The position numbers were made by a program, and so were the translations under genes. DNA of 64,000 bases. Origin: Dipylidium caninum. Its lineage: Eukaryota; Platyhelminthes; Cestoda; Cyclophyllidea; Dipylidiidae. This document shows, piece by piece, positions 12,401-27,646 of this stretch (the first letter of the stretch is position 1; every line of letters starts with the position of its first letter). The notes below the pieces were generated by a model. It worked only from the letters and a program-made list of their open reading frames with translations. It was not told where the DNA came from and did not search any database. Location of the stretch: the NCBI GenBank assembly GCA_017562135.1, contig QEYB01000229.1, positions 124,001 through 188,000 on the forward strand, given 5' to 3'.

Positions 12401-15400
12401 GCTACACAGCGCAGTGATAAAGTTGCTCGCACACATCTAACGTCCCATGTTTTCACATTCTAGCCTTCAGAATGAGCAAAGAGTGCTGCCCTTCTCGGAG
12501 GCGTTGTGCAAGACTCTGGAGGAGCACTACCGTCGCATTGTGGCGAACAATGCATGGGGTGAACGCTTCTCTCTGCCCTCCGAGGATTTTCCCCACGAAG
12601 CTGACATCTACGTCTTCCACAACGAGAAGGTGAGTTGAAGACGACGTGGCCACGATTTCTCTTGAAAATGCTGCCTTTTTGAACTCTACGGTCCCCCCAT
12701 GGGCCGGATTTGAACGGTATTTTGGTATATCGCATCTCGAGCAAACTTACTTGCGTTGATGACGAGGGATTTGGATGTTAAACGGTTCAGTGGGATAAAT
12801 ATCCCATTAGATTCTCTCTCCCTCTCTGTGTGTGTGTAAAAGAGGAGCACAGCGTCATCGCTTCATGTACACTTGCTCCCGTTTCTTCTGTGACCATTTG
12901 TCCCCGCTTTTGCTAACTTTCTGTTCCCGACCTCTACAACCGTCCTCTTCCACTGCGGATGTCTTCTCCCGATACCTCTTTTGTATCCTGATTAGTATTT
13001 TTTGGCGACAAGGCCCGATTACTGATCAACGACGAGTCGTTTCCCTCTTTTTCAAATGGCATCCCCGTTGCTTAGCGATGGGAGACACTTCCGTGCAGAG
13101 TAGGTGGGAGGAGGAGAAAGCCACCCTCTTTGTTTGGGGTAGACGTTAGCCTCCGCGAGCAGGCTTGTTTTTGCTTCGTCGATTGACTTGGTAATCTCTG
13201 TTTTGGAGAGTCATTTGACGTTTCCCATTTCCACAGTGGATCATGCCATAGTTTCCGCCCGGAACAAAAAGTTCGCCGTTTTAATCAAGCAAAGGAATTT
13301 CCGTGTACTTCTCGTACTTCCAGCACCAAGGCGCCGTCCCCACTGCACCACCAGTTACATAGTCAATTAAGCGGACAAAACAGCTCGTATGTTTGGCGTC
13401 GCAGAGGGAGTATGCCCTCCTACCTCTCTCTCTCTCTCTTCCCCTCAGGCGATCGCTCGGCACACTTTGGCCAGGTCGGGGTTCTTTTCCGTCCACTTTG
13501 CCATCGATGACCGCTCCTCAGCTAGAGGGAGTTCAACCGCCCCCCCCCTCCCCCCGCTTATTTCGCTTCGACAGATTTTTGGCGAGTTCCTGGCCAATGC
13601 CTACGACGTCTTCATTCCTCAGAGGTGGCACGAGGCTCAACCGGTCACTATTGTTTTGGCCTGTCATTTGCGTCAACTTCACCTTGGCTTGTCTGCTTTT
13701 TCATCACGCACACTTTCACCTCATCTGCATAAATACCTTCCTTATTTGACTTTTGTGTGGAAGACCAAACATCGGATGGTGTTTTGTAGAATGTAGATGT
13801 GAATTGCGTTTTGTACAGAAGGGAATAGAGATTACATGAGTGGACCGAGTTTTAAGGAACACCGTCGACGTCTCCTTGTACGGCCGCGTGCCCACTGAGG
13901 GCTTTGAGAGCCTACAAACATGCCTTATCGTCGTTGCCACTCAAGAATCGCTTTTGAGGAGTCCTACCATGGTGAATGATCACAGTCGAACCCTCTAATT
14001 TCCTCTCAGAACTTTTTTGGTACTTCTCCCCTTTGACGGGGTGCATTTTGGCTAGAGGAGAGCGCGACACCTCACCCCCCGTTCCTCCGACTTCCCCCAC
14101 CCCCTTCCCAAGCTCTTATCACGTTGGTTTTGACCTCTTGTTGTTCGCCTCCTTACTTCACCTGACCTTGTCGCCATTGCCTCAAAGTACTGTCAACTTA
14201 GCTGGAAAGATTACATGCGGAATGTGGGTGGTGGGGGTAGCGAAGTTGGCAGTCGACGAGACAACCGTCTCAACCCCCTTCTCAATGCTCTAAAATCGCT
14301 TCATCGACTAGTAGTACCTTTTTTTTGTTGATTCGCGATGGTCCATTCGAGTGAGATTGGGCGCAATCCCTACCCCTCTCTCTTCCCCTCCCCCGCCCTC
14401 CTGGGTTCCCCCTTCTCCTCTTCCTTGGCTCCTCACCCTCCCCCTTCTCTTCCTCCCACCCTCCTCCTTCTATCTTCCCATTTCCTCCAGGTACCAGCCT
14501 TTTTAAACACATTAAAGTCATCTTCCACGCTTTTTACTGCAACTGGATGCTAACCCTTGGCAGAAATATAATTCTCCCCTTCGGTGCTTGGAAAGCTTTC
14601 ATTTTTTTTCAGTGTTTGTTTTTTGGATAAAACTTGAACGGCTACCCCGACTCCGCTCAGCCGTCTATTTGGTGTGGAAAGCATCTACTTGCCCTCTGAC
14701 GCTTTTCGACTACACTTTTAACCCCCTGGAAAGCCTAAATTACCCCGAATAGAGGAAAAAAGCCCATCAATCGTGATGTATCCCATTTCCCCTCCCCAGA
14801 ACACGTAAAAGCCCTGGCTTGACGATTTTTCACTGTGCAAGTGGTAGTCGCGTTGGCGTTTTTCTTTCCAACGCGATTGCCGCATTCGTTGTGTGTGTGT
14901 GTGTGTGTGTGTGTGTTTGTATCCACCCTGAACTCGTTGATTTATCAAATCGAAATGCAAATTTTATTAACAAGCACGTACTTTAAGTATTTGGCGATCC
15001 ATTGCTCTAATCAAATGGCGGTTTGAAGTTAAGACAACATTTTCCTCTTTCCATTTTCCAGACAATGCTTCAATACCTCGGGGGATCGCCGCCGAGGTGG
15101 TCTCAACGAGAACCCCTCGAGTCACGCGGAGTGCGCCTACCTCCATCGGGGTCTGCGAGACGACCTCGCCGCCCAACTGCCCAAAGGTGACGATCGTCCG
15201 ATCGAGCATGTCGTCTTCGTGGTTCATGGCATTGGATCTGTCTACAACATGCGCTGCGAGGGCCTCGTCAAATGTGTCGACGATATGCGGTGAGTTGGCC
15301 AAAAATACGCCTCTTTCTCGCCAAGCTTTCGCATGTCTTCGTCATACGCCTCGTCAAACTTGCTTTAAACCCTTGTTTCTCTAAAAGATTGCTTTTATCT

Positions 15401-18400
15401 GAGCAATAATTTTGGATTACATAACTGTATTGATTTAAGACGTATTTGTAGGAGTAGTTAGCTGTTTGATCTAGGTTGCAAGGCAGTCCTATCTCCGTAG
15501 TATGACTGTTTTCTGACCAGTGAACGCTTGTGTTGTCGTGGCACTTTTACATCCTGAAGGTAGATTTGACAGCTTGTCAGTTCGGGATTTGGAATGATCT
15601 GCCCCTCTCCCCTCGCCTCGCCTCGCCTGTCCCCTTCCTTCGAGGCAGAAAATTGGGCCAAGAACTCCCACCTCTTCGTCTCAGAGGTGGTAATCGTTGA
15701 GCGCTTGAGGCGGGGAATGTGCTGCCCTGTGCACTGAATATGGATCTATTTCTATTCAGTGTCCGCCACACTATTCGGGGCGAAACTTGACCCCGAGCGA
15801 ATGAAACGAACAGGTCTTCCACACGCTGACGTTCTTACTAATCGTGGTGTAGCTTGGAAGCACTTATGACAATGGTTCCTTCCCCTTCCCTCATTTTCAG
15901 AAAGACCGCAGACGCCCTTTACGAGACCCACTTTAACGATACACCGAGAAAGGGTCGGGTGGAATTCCTTCCTGTTCGTTGGCACTCCTCCCTCCACTGC
16001 GAGGCGACCGGCATCAACAATCTGCTGAAACGTGTGACTCTGCGCAGCATTCCTAAGCTGCGCAGCTACACCAACGAGACACTCACCGACATTCTCTTCT
16101 ACACCAGCCCCAAGTACAGCCAGTACATCGTCGACACGGTGGCAGCCGGAATCAAACATTTGCGTCAGTTGTTTCTCCGACGAAATCCTGACTTCAGGGT
16201 CAGTTGTTACTGTTATCTATTTTGGTAGCAGTGTATTTTATATTTTTTCGTTGTTTTGGCCTGTAGGACCTGTTGCTCAAATCAATGCTGTTTATACTTT
16301 ATTTTATAAGTTTTCCTCTTTTCGAGCCCAAATTTTGGCTCAAACGCATTTTTCGTGTAAGCGATTAAGCCATAGAAGACTGCAAGACAGGTGACAGAGT
16401 TGTTTAACTATACCCTTTAAACAGCGTTAAAGTCTCACCATAGGAAACAACTTGGGCAGATTGCGAAGTTGAGGAGATGAAGTCATTTTTCATGCCTTTT
16501 TGCGGCAAATATCCCTCCGAAAGCAAAAATTATACCCTCACTAAGCATTCTCTGCAATAGCGTCGCTTTTAATCGCTTTTTGAAGTTAACCGAGTTAACT
16601 TCATTCTTTGCCCCCCGCTAGTTTTCTTCCTGGCACAGCTACGCGTTGTTGTAAGAATTGGACGTTTTCAAGGATAAAACAAGACGATATGTTGGCGACA
16701 TCTCCTGTGGCGGTGCCAATCCCATTCTCTAGTGTAATTGCCGAGGGTAGATGGTCCTTTATGGCATTTTTGGGACATTCAGCCGCCGAAATTGGGTTGG
16801 ATTTGTTTGAATGTGTCATACCAGTAGTAATAACGGCCTCTCCCCCTTTGGCTTTTCATAGGGTGACTTTTCAATTGTGGGACACAGTTTGGGCTCCGTC
16901 ATAGTCTTCGACCTTCTCTCACACCAACGACGTACTCCCTCCGGTACGCCATCACCAAAGTCCGCCTGTGAAGGAGGAGGTCTGGAAGACGAGGACGACT
17001 GGTCCCTCCTTGAAGCCACTGCTGCTGCCCCCTCCACCAACATCAGTGACCTCGCCGCCCAACTCACCTCGGCCACCGATCTTACTGACGCCCAGGTGTG
17101 TCAGGTTCTCAATATCCTCAATGTCGCCGGCAATGGCAATGGTACTGCCTCAGCAGCGACTCATTCTCCCGGTGTGGGTCTTCCGATTGTCACGTATCCT
17201 CAGTTCGGCTTTCACTTCAACACTTGCTTTCTTCTTGGCTCCCCATTGGCCATCTTCCTCGTGGCCAGAGGCGTGGAGCGCCTACCTCCCGAATTCCGGC
17301 TGTCGACTTGTCAGACCTGTGTCAACATATTTCACCCCTTCGATCCTGTGGCCTACCGCTTGGAGAACATGATTGTGCCCGACTACAAGGTCCGCACTTC
17401 GTCCATGCTATGTCCATGCCTTCCTTGGTATCCTGCTATATTTTCTTTTTGGTGGATAAACAATTTCCGCAACACTCATTTGCGTGCTCTCTGTGTGGCC
17501 TCGATCAAGTTGCACAAATGGTTCAGCTCTCAGGCCAAAAGCACGCTAGACCGACTGTTGAAGAGGTGATATGCTCCTCACTGGCATAGTCGCCTTGAGG
17601 ACGTCTCTTATTAATGCGTCTTGCATGAAGTCCGAAGCCGACAAGTCCCTTTGTGATTGTGCTTGCATGTATTTGGATGTACATTTTGTCTAACTTGATC
17701 CCATTCACAGCTTTTGGCCTCAAGGAGGGAGGCGGCAGCTGTGCCCCTGACCGTTTCGCTGATGGCTCGAGGCGTCACAGTAATAAACAATTTCATTGTC
17801 CAAAAGACTACGTCTTTCCGACTCTTCCAGGGGAAAAACAGACTTCTTCTCTATGTCTTTCTCTACGTAAAATTTAAGAAATCAAAAGAACCATTTATGG
17901 CGTAGTGAGGGGAATGTCGCTCTTCAGGGGGCCTCCTGCCCTGCCCGATCCATCTGTGTGGAAGTCTTTAGCTTCCTTGTCAAGTCACTACTTCTATGGT
18001 TACATTTTCAACACTCAATTGGCGCTAGTCGAACGCCGAGGAGTAAGGCAACTCGCGGGTGGAGTATTACACTTTTCAAAGGAGGTGAAGCCTCTACTTC
18101 GTTTGATATGCACTTTCTCGCTTTGCACTCGTTAGACAAAGTGTATCCGGTAGTTGCCACATCGTTGTTTCGACCGCAAGGCGTGGGGTTGCTTACAGTC
18201 ATTTGATCTTGCAGCCGTCAAATGTCCTACAGAGGTTTCCACCACCTCGAATGCCTCCTCCATCTCGCTTATCTACACGCGATTGTTTGATTGTCCGGGA
18301 GATTTTTGTCTATGCTCAAGCAACAAAAGGTGAAATGTAAATTGGAGGCGGATTTGCCCCCACTCCGGCCCTCCATTCGAATGGTCTGAATGTTTTTACC

Positions 18401-20624
18401 GCGGTTAGGTGGCTGCCAATTTGATATTTTCAATGCCTCTCCTCTCTAGCCGTGCGCAGTGCTGATGCCACATCACAAGGGGAGAAAGCGGCTCCACTTG
18501 GAGTTGAAGGACAATATCGCGCGCGTAGGCGCCGACATTACCGCGCGTGTCTACCAGTCGTTGAGGTCGACTTGGCGCACCCTTCAGGAATTCGCCTCCG
18601 CTCACACGTAAGTCTACCGACACAAACATGGTCTTCAGGCTAACCGCGGTGTGACATTCAGCACTTGCTCATGTAATCACAAGTCAAACGCATGTTGCAT
18701 GTGAGATGGCATGGTTTGCCTTGCGGTGGCGCAAGGTGGCTTTGAAATAACCTCGATCGCGGCGCACAAGTCTTCTCTGCCAGCCTGGTTGCGGTCTCTT
18801 GTCAGCCTCTGTCAGTCACCTCCACTCTTGATCGCCTCCACACTGAGTTAGATCTTCACTCGCACCGTCCTCTCGATCCCCTTTCCCGTTGACCGGGAAG
18901 TATCGAACGAAATGACCCTTTTCCGTTTTCTCCACTCGTCTTTCCCGTATTCCCGTATTCCGCCTTGGGGATGTGTGGGTTTTAGCGAATTTTGAAATCA
19001 CCTCACATTGCGGGCTTTTTTTCTTAATTTACCTTGCAAACTGGCACTTTATTTCAGTTCTGGAGGGGCAAGAAGTGCTCAAAATGAGAAATTCGAGTCG
19101 GAGGAGGAGTCGGAGGCAATTAAACGCGTCATCTCCCGTCTCGCCGACGGGGTCGGCGGGGGACGAGGAGGTCAACTTTCACACGGTGTCGACGCTGATG
19201 ATGACAACGACGACGATGACAATGATGATAGCGACAAAGACATCTTCCCAAGTCAGTTGAACCAAGGTCGACGACTGGATTACGTGCTTCAGGTTGTTTA
19301 CTCCCTTTTTTGTGACAGCAACAGCATTTACCGATGTTTCGAATACTTTTTACCATTGGATATTCGTAGATAGAAGTATTTTATGATGAATGAATGATTT
19401 GATCAGTTGACCGGAATGAGGTCTGGTTGATGCCTCATTCAGCCTTGAGATTAGCCCGGAATAGGAGTGAGAGGCTTGTGGCTGCGGAACGTCAAAGAAG
19501 CAGTTCAGTTGATGCGCTGTTGTCCTGTTCCGAGGGGGTCGGGAAAGACGGGAAGGAGGTTGTCTGGCCGTCTCTATGCTCCACTCTCTTCACTGACCGA
19601 GTTCTTTGTTCTTTTTTCCCGTGGCTAGGAAGGTCCTCTGGAGAGCCTCAACGATTACCTCTTCGCCCTCTCCAGTCACGCAGTTTACTGGGACTCGCAG
19701 GATTGTCTCCTGTTCATCCTGAAGCAGATCTTCGCCAATGCCACCGTCGGCATCAAGAGGGTCGCCTCCGCCACCACCGTGCCGAGCGCTGCGTTCATGT
19801 CGGCTGCGCGTGGCTACGCCACTCACCACGACTTCACTGCCTCGATTGCAGGGCCCAACACCGCCCAACACTCGGCCTCCATTCCGGTCTTCTCTAACGC
19901 GTCCGACGCATCCTTCACCGCGCCGCTCCAAGCTGTCCCTAATCTTTGTGAGTCAGTTTCTCATGTAAATGTGACAGCCTCTCGGGTGCGAGGAGCCTTG
20001 GCGGGATGGCGACTGGCTCGGAGGCGTGGGAGACGGGGGCAGTGGGCATGTTTGTCTGGTTTACCGAGCTGACGATTGAGGACGCTCAATGCATTTGTCT
20101 GGTGTGGCCTGCCTCTCACCATCACATCCACGATCTTGGCACACAAACTCTCCCTTTCGTGGTGTTGGCGACCCAGTCGGATGCCACAACTGGGACAAAA
20201 TGGTAGATGGCTGGGTGAGGGCAAGAGAAGTACGAGTTATCGAGGTTGGGCCCGAATGCATCGGCGAATGAACCGGTCTGGGGGTGGATGGACCCGCTAA
20301 ACTGTCAGTTGGGTGGTTACGCGACTGGCGATTTGTTCGCCCGTTGAGGGTGGGCGAGCACGGATGAGGAACATAGTCGGGAAGGTGATCGGTTTCACGA
20401 ATGCACGTCCCATTGCACGAGTTTGAGTCACTTTCCTTCTTCCCTTCGGCCTGTCAGACTCACCACGGCATACGCCACTCTTCGATCCCTCGCCCGCGCC
20501 CTCCACCGTCTCGCTCCACAATCAAGACACGGAGGACGGTGGGAGTCAGGCCAACGCCGAGATCGCTGACCCCGTCCATGATGCTGCGACCTCGAGGTTC
20601 GTCGAGGTCGATCTGGCCCCCTGA
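9431..20624 (+). CDS. SEC23IP: SEC23IP/DDHD2-like intracellular phospholipase A1
   Basis: Twelve exons join in frame: 9431-9688, 9738-9957, 10031-10334, 12464-12629, 13449-13624, 15062-15289, 15901-16198, 16862-17389, 18450-18607, 19058-19292, 19629-19947 and 20458-20624, giving 1018 aa. The order is a proline-rich start (PPPEVPPIPG), a WWE-type region (AHWFYSTKTVAHG to GGRYDVLLRDRVYK, EVRRVTWLYR), the block VVFVVHGIGSVYNMR, the run RVEFLPVRWHSSLH to NETLTDILFY, the lipase nucleophile motif GHSLGS (Ser about residue 559), then a DDHD domain with DPVAYRLE, MPHHKGRKRLHLELK, GRRLDYVLQ and HAVYWDSQD. Such enzymes cleave phosphatidic acid and other phospholipids at ER exit sites or lipid droplets. 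No SAM domain was recognised between the lipase and DDHD parts. Exon 13449-13624 is the weakest, supported by phase and a long CT-rich acceptor. The proline-rich N-terminus favours SEC23IP over DDHD2. Confidence 0.92.
14890..14916. repeat. (TG)n microsatellite
   Basis: An uninterrupted TG dinucleotide run of about 27 bases lies in an intron of the DDHD phospholipase gene. It is likely polymorphic in length. Confidence 0.9.
19191..19245 (+). repeat. Coding GAY repeat giving an aspartate-rich tract
   Basis: Imperfect GAT/GAC/AAC triplets in exon 10 of the phospholipase gene encode an Asp/Asn-rich stretch (DADDDNDDDDNDDSDKD) just before the conserved GRRLDYVLQ block of the DDHD domain. Human relatives also have a variable acidic linker here, so it is probably a tolerated disordered insert. 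Confidence 0.8.
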
Positions 20625-21732
20625 AATCGTCTTTCCTCCTGCTGATTTGATCCCTGTCCATATGTCTCCTTCTTTTCGGATTCTTTTCTGTCGACTAGTC
20701 TACTAATCTATGTGTGGATTGTGACAACCTTGTCTATCTCTTCACACTCTTTGTCTTGTCCTTGACCTGTTTCTCTGAAAGGGAACTGACGAGGCGAACA
20801 ATAGTTTAGGGGAACTCCCCTCGCTAAACACATGCGGAAAGAGCGCAAATCTGTGGAGGCGTCTACTCCTTTGAAAGAATTTCACTACCACCAGAGAACT
20901 GACCTGAGGGCAGAGTTTGGGAATGAACGTCTCGCGTGGCGATACTTGGCATGAAAGATGGTGCCATCCATGTGGGATTTCTCTCTCCCGCCTTAGGCGG
21001 ACTCATTCGCTTGTGGCAGCGCGGAATCTACAACATTGTCGCCTACGCCTTAGTGGGAGCGGTTCCGACATTTGGGTGGGTGATGTCCTAGATCCCCTCA
21101 TGTCCTCTGTAAGGCTTTTGTGCTTCCAAGTATAGAGGCCAAATTATCGTCCGCGAACCTTCTAAGATCAGCGTGAGGTCAGAAAAACAGTCCTCACAGG
21201 TTCATCGTGTATGAAAAGTGAGAGTCCTGACCAGTAGGAGGACGGTGGGTATCGGGTCTGGCGAAGTCGTTAAAAGCAGGCTTCTCGGGACCACTTATGG
21301 ATGCAGTTTAGTATGAGACTGCTCACTTACTGTCGCAAGGAGGTAGTTGCGGCGCCCGCTCCTCGCGGCTCTAGGCATGAGGGGCGCACCGAACACTAAT
21401 CGAGAACAGAGAGCAACTCCTCATCTTACGTCAGTGAGGCAATGAAACGGCCCCCGACGACTTCCCACCAACGGAACGCAACAAGCGTTCGAGAGTGCAG
21501 CGCTCCGTGTGTAGAGGCGTACAAAAAGTGTGTTGCCACAAAAGCCTTACGCCTCAACATTAGATGTCACGTACTGGGAGGTAAAAGGACGCGAATAGGC
21601 AGAATTGGAATGTCTAGTCGCTAAAAAAACACAAAATAGGATATGAAAAAGGGGGAGAGGGCGCATTATAGCCCTGAAAGTGGAGGGTTGAGAACAAGTC
21701 CTCGTCCCGAGGACGATGTAGTCAGGAGGAAA
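20625..21732. other. Convergent intergenic region
   Basis: This lies between the stop of the phospholipase gene and the stop of the folate-receptor-like gene. Short open frames are present but none has recognisable features. I specifically looked on the minus strand for a further hydrophobic (GPI-signal) exon of the folate receptor and did not find one. Confidence 0.5.
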
Positions 21733-22603
21733 TCAGTTTGGACCATACACACGATTGATAATTTGAGTGGCGTATTGGCGAGCAACTTCATGATTGTGAG
21801 CAATGATCGTCTCCGATTCCGGATCATCTTCCATGGGTATGTGAATACAATACTTCTCGCTGCTGTTCCACTGACCATGGGATTCGACGTGCACGAACTT
21901 GTAGGAGTGATCCCACACATGTTCGCAAAAGGCTCTTGCTGAGCCGTAAACCTCGGAGATATTAAGACAGCGGAAACCATCTCGACACTTGTTTGTGCCT
22001 GAGATCCAAAAATTGGGGGTTATACGTGGGAGACGTAGACAAACAATTTGATGGAGAATAACCTCACCTTCCGACCAATCAAAACCTCCGGATCTCCAAT
22101 TGATGGAGCACGCTTTATCGTTCATACACGCGCCGTACCAGGCGTTACAATCCTCCTCACACAACGGTACTTTAAATACCGCTTCCTTGAATTTGGAGTG
22201 GGAAAGCTAAAAAGAAAGCCAAATAATGCCTAAATTGTCTCTTGCGACGTACTTGGACAATCCAAGGGCCCAGGCTCGGAGAGCACTTGATCATGCAGTA
22301 TTCGTTAATGAAATATTTTTTACATTCGTCACTCATATTGCCACAGAAATTGAAAGAGAAACCGTGCAGACTTTCATTTACTAACATAGATGCTGTGTCC
22401 GGTGGACAGCAGGAATTCTGACTCCATTGACGACAAGAAGTTAGATCAGTTTGAGGAGAGGGACGGTCTTTCGAATGGTCTGATTCGGTACATAAGTCCA
22501 AGTACTTCTCAACAGTGTCAATGTCCAATAAGCGATTTCCAAAAGTCGTTACCAGGAGAAATTGAAAGCATAGGATGACGCAAAATGTTGAAATCTGCAT
22601 CAT
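21733..22603 (-). CDS. Folate receptor-like secreted cysteine-rich protein
   Basis: Three exons join in phase: 22603-22253, 22206-22068 and 21998-21733, giving 251 aa. Two adjacent ATGs precede a hydrophobic signal peptide (MMQISTFCVILCFQFLLVT), so export is likely. The mature part has the folate-receptor cysteine pattern and landmark blocks: QNSCCPPDTA, FNFCGNMSDECKKYF, MIKCSPSLGPWI, PLCEEDCNAWY, SINWRSGGFDW, then CEHVWDHSYKFV and HNHEVARQYA. Folate receptors and the related riboflavin carriers bind vitamin outside the cell. The reading frame ends about ten residues after the conserved ARQYA block, without the hydrophobic tail that normally directs GPI anchoring, so this model predicts a soluble protein or an unrecognised last exon. 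Ligand cannot be decided from sequence. An older open frame call beginning at 22633 used a TTG and is not needed. Confidence 0.9.
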
Positions 22604-24409
22604 TAATTTGAATGCAACACGGAATTTGGGCAAATAAACTGTAAGGATAACACAAGTGGGTTCTTGAAATGATTACTTGAGGTTTGATAGGGTTGATATC
22701 AGATTTCCTACAAGAACCAGCTGCATATAGAGTACATTGTGTGCATTTGCAGTTAAAAATGAGGATATAACAATAACTTCCACAGCGTCCAGTTAGATTC
22801 GTGTTTGTGGTATCGTAACAGAGAAATAATCAACCATAAAATCTACCGAAATCAAAGTTTAAGCTCCACTGCATGAGAATATAAATACAGAGACACCCAC
22901 GAGAATCGCACAAGAAGCTCGACGAACCGATTTGCCTCCTGGGTCAAAATCAAAGTCGGTTCATTCAAAGGTTGATTACGAAAAATTCGTTTGAATATCT
23001 GCTTAGATGTAAATGTAAGAAGTATACAATAAAGTTAGTTGTAATAACCCGCCTACGTCATGGTGAATTGTTGCAGCAGTGGGCCAGTCTTCGTCGTCAA
23101 ATAAACGTGGAAATTGCAAAGCAATTTAATAAAGTTGCTACTTGATCGCGGCAAATTCCGCACGTCTTTCTGTGGCATCCCATGCCTAGGCAACGATATC
23201 GGTGCTTATTCCGTAACGTAAAGAACTCGCGCCCCTGTTCTAAAAAGCTGCGGAGCGACAACTTAATGGAAACCCGTTAAAAAATGGCTCGTATTACCGA
23301 CTTATGAGTGTTGATACAAACGGCAGTTATTTCTATCTACTCTGATAGCTACAACCGCTTCTGTTGAAGTTATACAAGATCTGCCTATGCTGAGTCCAAT
23401 TTTGACCTAAATAAAAGGAGGAATCATTCCCAGGGAAATTAAGGATTCAAAACACCATAAATTGCCTTTCACGTCTTTGCATTAGTCAGTGCTCCTTTGC
23501 ACCCTTCATAAAACGCTTGCGAAGTCTACCACACCGATTACATAATCACTCAGACCCCGCCTCAGACCGAGCATAATTTAAGTGAAAGTCTGCCCCCCCC
23601 CTCCGTCTTCTTAGCGCATTCATCTCTCTCCCATAGGCTGTCCAATATTATCTGTAAGGCTTGAATTAAACTTGGTTGGGACGAAACCCTCACACAGACA
23701 TGCAAACGAGTATGCGAATTGGATTTGTTAAGAACAATCATTCGAACGCGAGAAGTTAGGCATCGATACAACCAAGTCAATGCATTCTGCAGGTGCTACC
23801 CTCCCGACAACTTCTAGGTGTAGCACCTCAAGAGCTCGCGTTCTACATACCGAGCTTCAATGCTCTTGACGCAGGCATGAGGGATCGTTTAATTAGGCTT
23901 GATGAGGTGAAACTATCCTATAACTTGGTAAGTTGGCAGCACTTGTTGCCATTCGTGATGAGAAATGCACCATTCTTTCCGTTTCGCCGCTCCGGCTACG
24001 CGATATATTTACCGCGAAACAAGGGAATTGGCATTAACCCAGCGGCAACTTTGATCACCGATACGAAGTGACAGCCTTACACTGTCCAAACGCGACGCAC
24101 TTTTCTAGCAGTGGCGAATCAGCCCCGAAATATTTTGTGGTAATAACGAGTGGAATGTCAAAACAGAGCCTGTTATTCTACACAAGAAATGCACACAAGC
24201 ACAATCCACAGAGCTGTAGGCACATGCACCCACAACCCGGTGTCACTGGAGGACAAAATCCCCAAAATCAAAAACACATGAAGTGGTACGGCTCTGCCTC
24301 TAACAGGTATCAGAGTAAAGTTCTATAATTAAATCGCGATAGCAAATTTACAAACGTCCCTGCTTATGCGGAAAGATAAAGCATGAAAGCAGAGTACGCC
24401 TACTAGTGC
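22604..24409. other. Intergenic region between ATP synthase beta and folate receptor-like gene
   Basis: This contains the upstream region of the folate-receptor gene and the downstream region of the ATP synthase gene, both on the minus strand. It has several short open frames (for example 23562-23780 minus and 23793-24071 plus) with no recognisable domain. No RNA gene was seen. Confidence 0.5.
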
Positions 24410-26151
<1,742 letters not shown>

Positions 26152-27612
26152 TTAGTAATATCTGTAGTTTCAGCCTTAATAAAAAATGGAACAATTATTC
26201 ATTATGCCAATCAGAAAGCAATAAAAATATTTAATAAAACTAAAGAGTCTAAGATTGAATTTATTGGAAATGCTTACCTTTTGAGAAAGCTTACTGTTAG
26301 CCGAAATAACGCACCTTCTGATGCACCTCGGTATAGTCTTTTAAACAAAAGATTGCGGCAAGTCACATCGGAAACCCAAATTTACCCGGGCTTTATGCCT
26401 TAATTTTATTAGGTTTTTGTCCATTAGAGTAGTCTGGTAGGCTAACGTAAACGGCCAACCAAGTGAAATACTAGTAAATGAAAGGCGTATTGTTGCGGTA
26501 CGTCACTGGTTTTTAATGTGTTTATTGAATCTTTGCACACAACATCTTGATATCTCGTTGGCTCTCCTGTTTCGTTTCAAATTCATTGAGTAATTACAAA
26601 GACTTCCTGGAATTACAATCGAGCACAGTAAACTCTTCACACTATTGACCCACCGGTCTCTCGAGTTACCTTTCCCAGTTATAAGCTCGAAGACAATGCA
26701 CACCGATGGAATTCATTAAACCATCCGCGTACTCTCACAATTAATACTACAAATCAGCGTTTTGAATCATGGCTTCATTCAAACTCCACCTTCCAATAAG
26801 CAGCTTTTCTACAATGTGCTGACGCTACAACATAACCCAAAAACCGGCCTTATATACACGTATACCTTAAACCGAATCGTTCGCTCCTTGTGAATGCCGG
26901 CAATCCACGATAGATTAGATTATATTTCTGTAATTGCAGTAGACGACGGAATTCGCCACAATAACAGAAGTCAGCCAACAGAATAATCCTACTCCCGACT
27001 CACACTATTAACTAATTCTATCTTCCACTTCCACATGCATTTGAAACTTTCGATTGCCGCTCGCGCCATCCCAACTATACCGACTGTTGCTTTCCTGGTG
27101 TCCTCTCAAAGAAATGCCCTCTTTTCTGTCCTCTCTTCAAGCCTCATCCACCCACCCAACAACACATCTCGGCATTTATAGCCGTAACTATCTTTAAAAA
27201 GTAATTAGTACACAAGCATTAAGTCGGCAAATTGCTCTTATTACTCGAGTTTTAACTCCGGAAATTACAACACACTAAGGTAGCCTTACGTTTGCCCTCC
27301 AGTCTTATCATCCGCTACGCAAAATAAGCAAAGTTCACACACACACATACACACACAAAGACGTCTCACCCTCGTCTCGCCGGCTTATCGGTCTACTTCA
27401 CAGGCAGACTAGACAAGCGTCTCAAGTTAAATGTCTCCCCAAGGCAGTCATAGCGGAGGGCATCATACCAGGCGTTTTAGCAGGCCCACTTCGGCAGTCG
27501 GTGTCATTTGTCAGCCTGTCGATTGATGTTGGTAGTGTCGAAGTGAAGAAGCATCTCATCTGGTGCCTAATTGATTTGCTTTGAGCACACTGTGTACGAC
27601 AGCCACGAGACC

Positions 27613-27646
27613 AGTGTGTGTGTGTGTGCGTGCGCGTGCGTTTGTG
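27613..27646. repeat. TG/CG alternating purine-pyrimidine tract
   Basis: A run of TG and CG steps of about 34 bases lies in the gene-poor region. Such alternating tracts can adopt left-handed DNA, but this is only a property of the sequence class. Confidence 0.7.
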
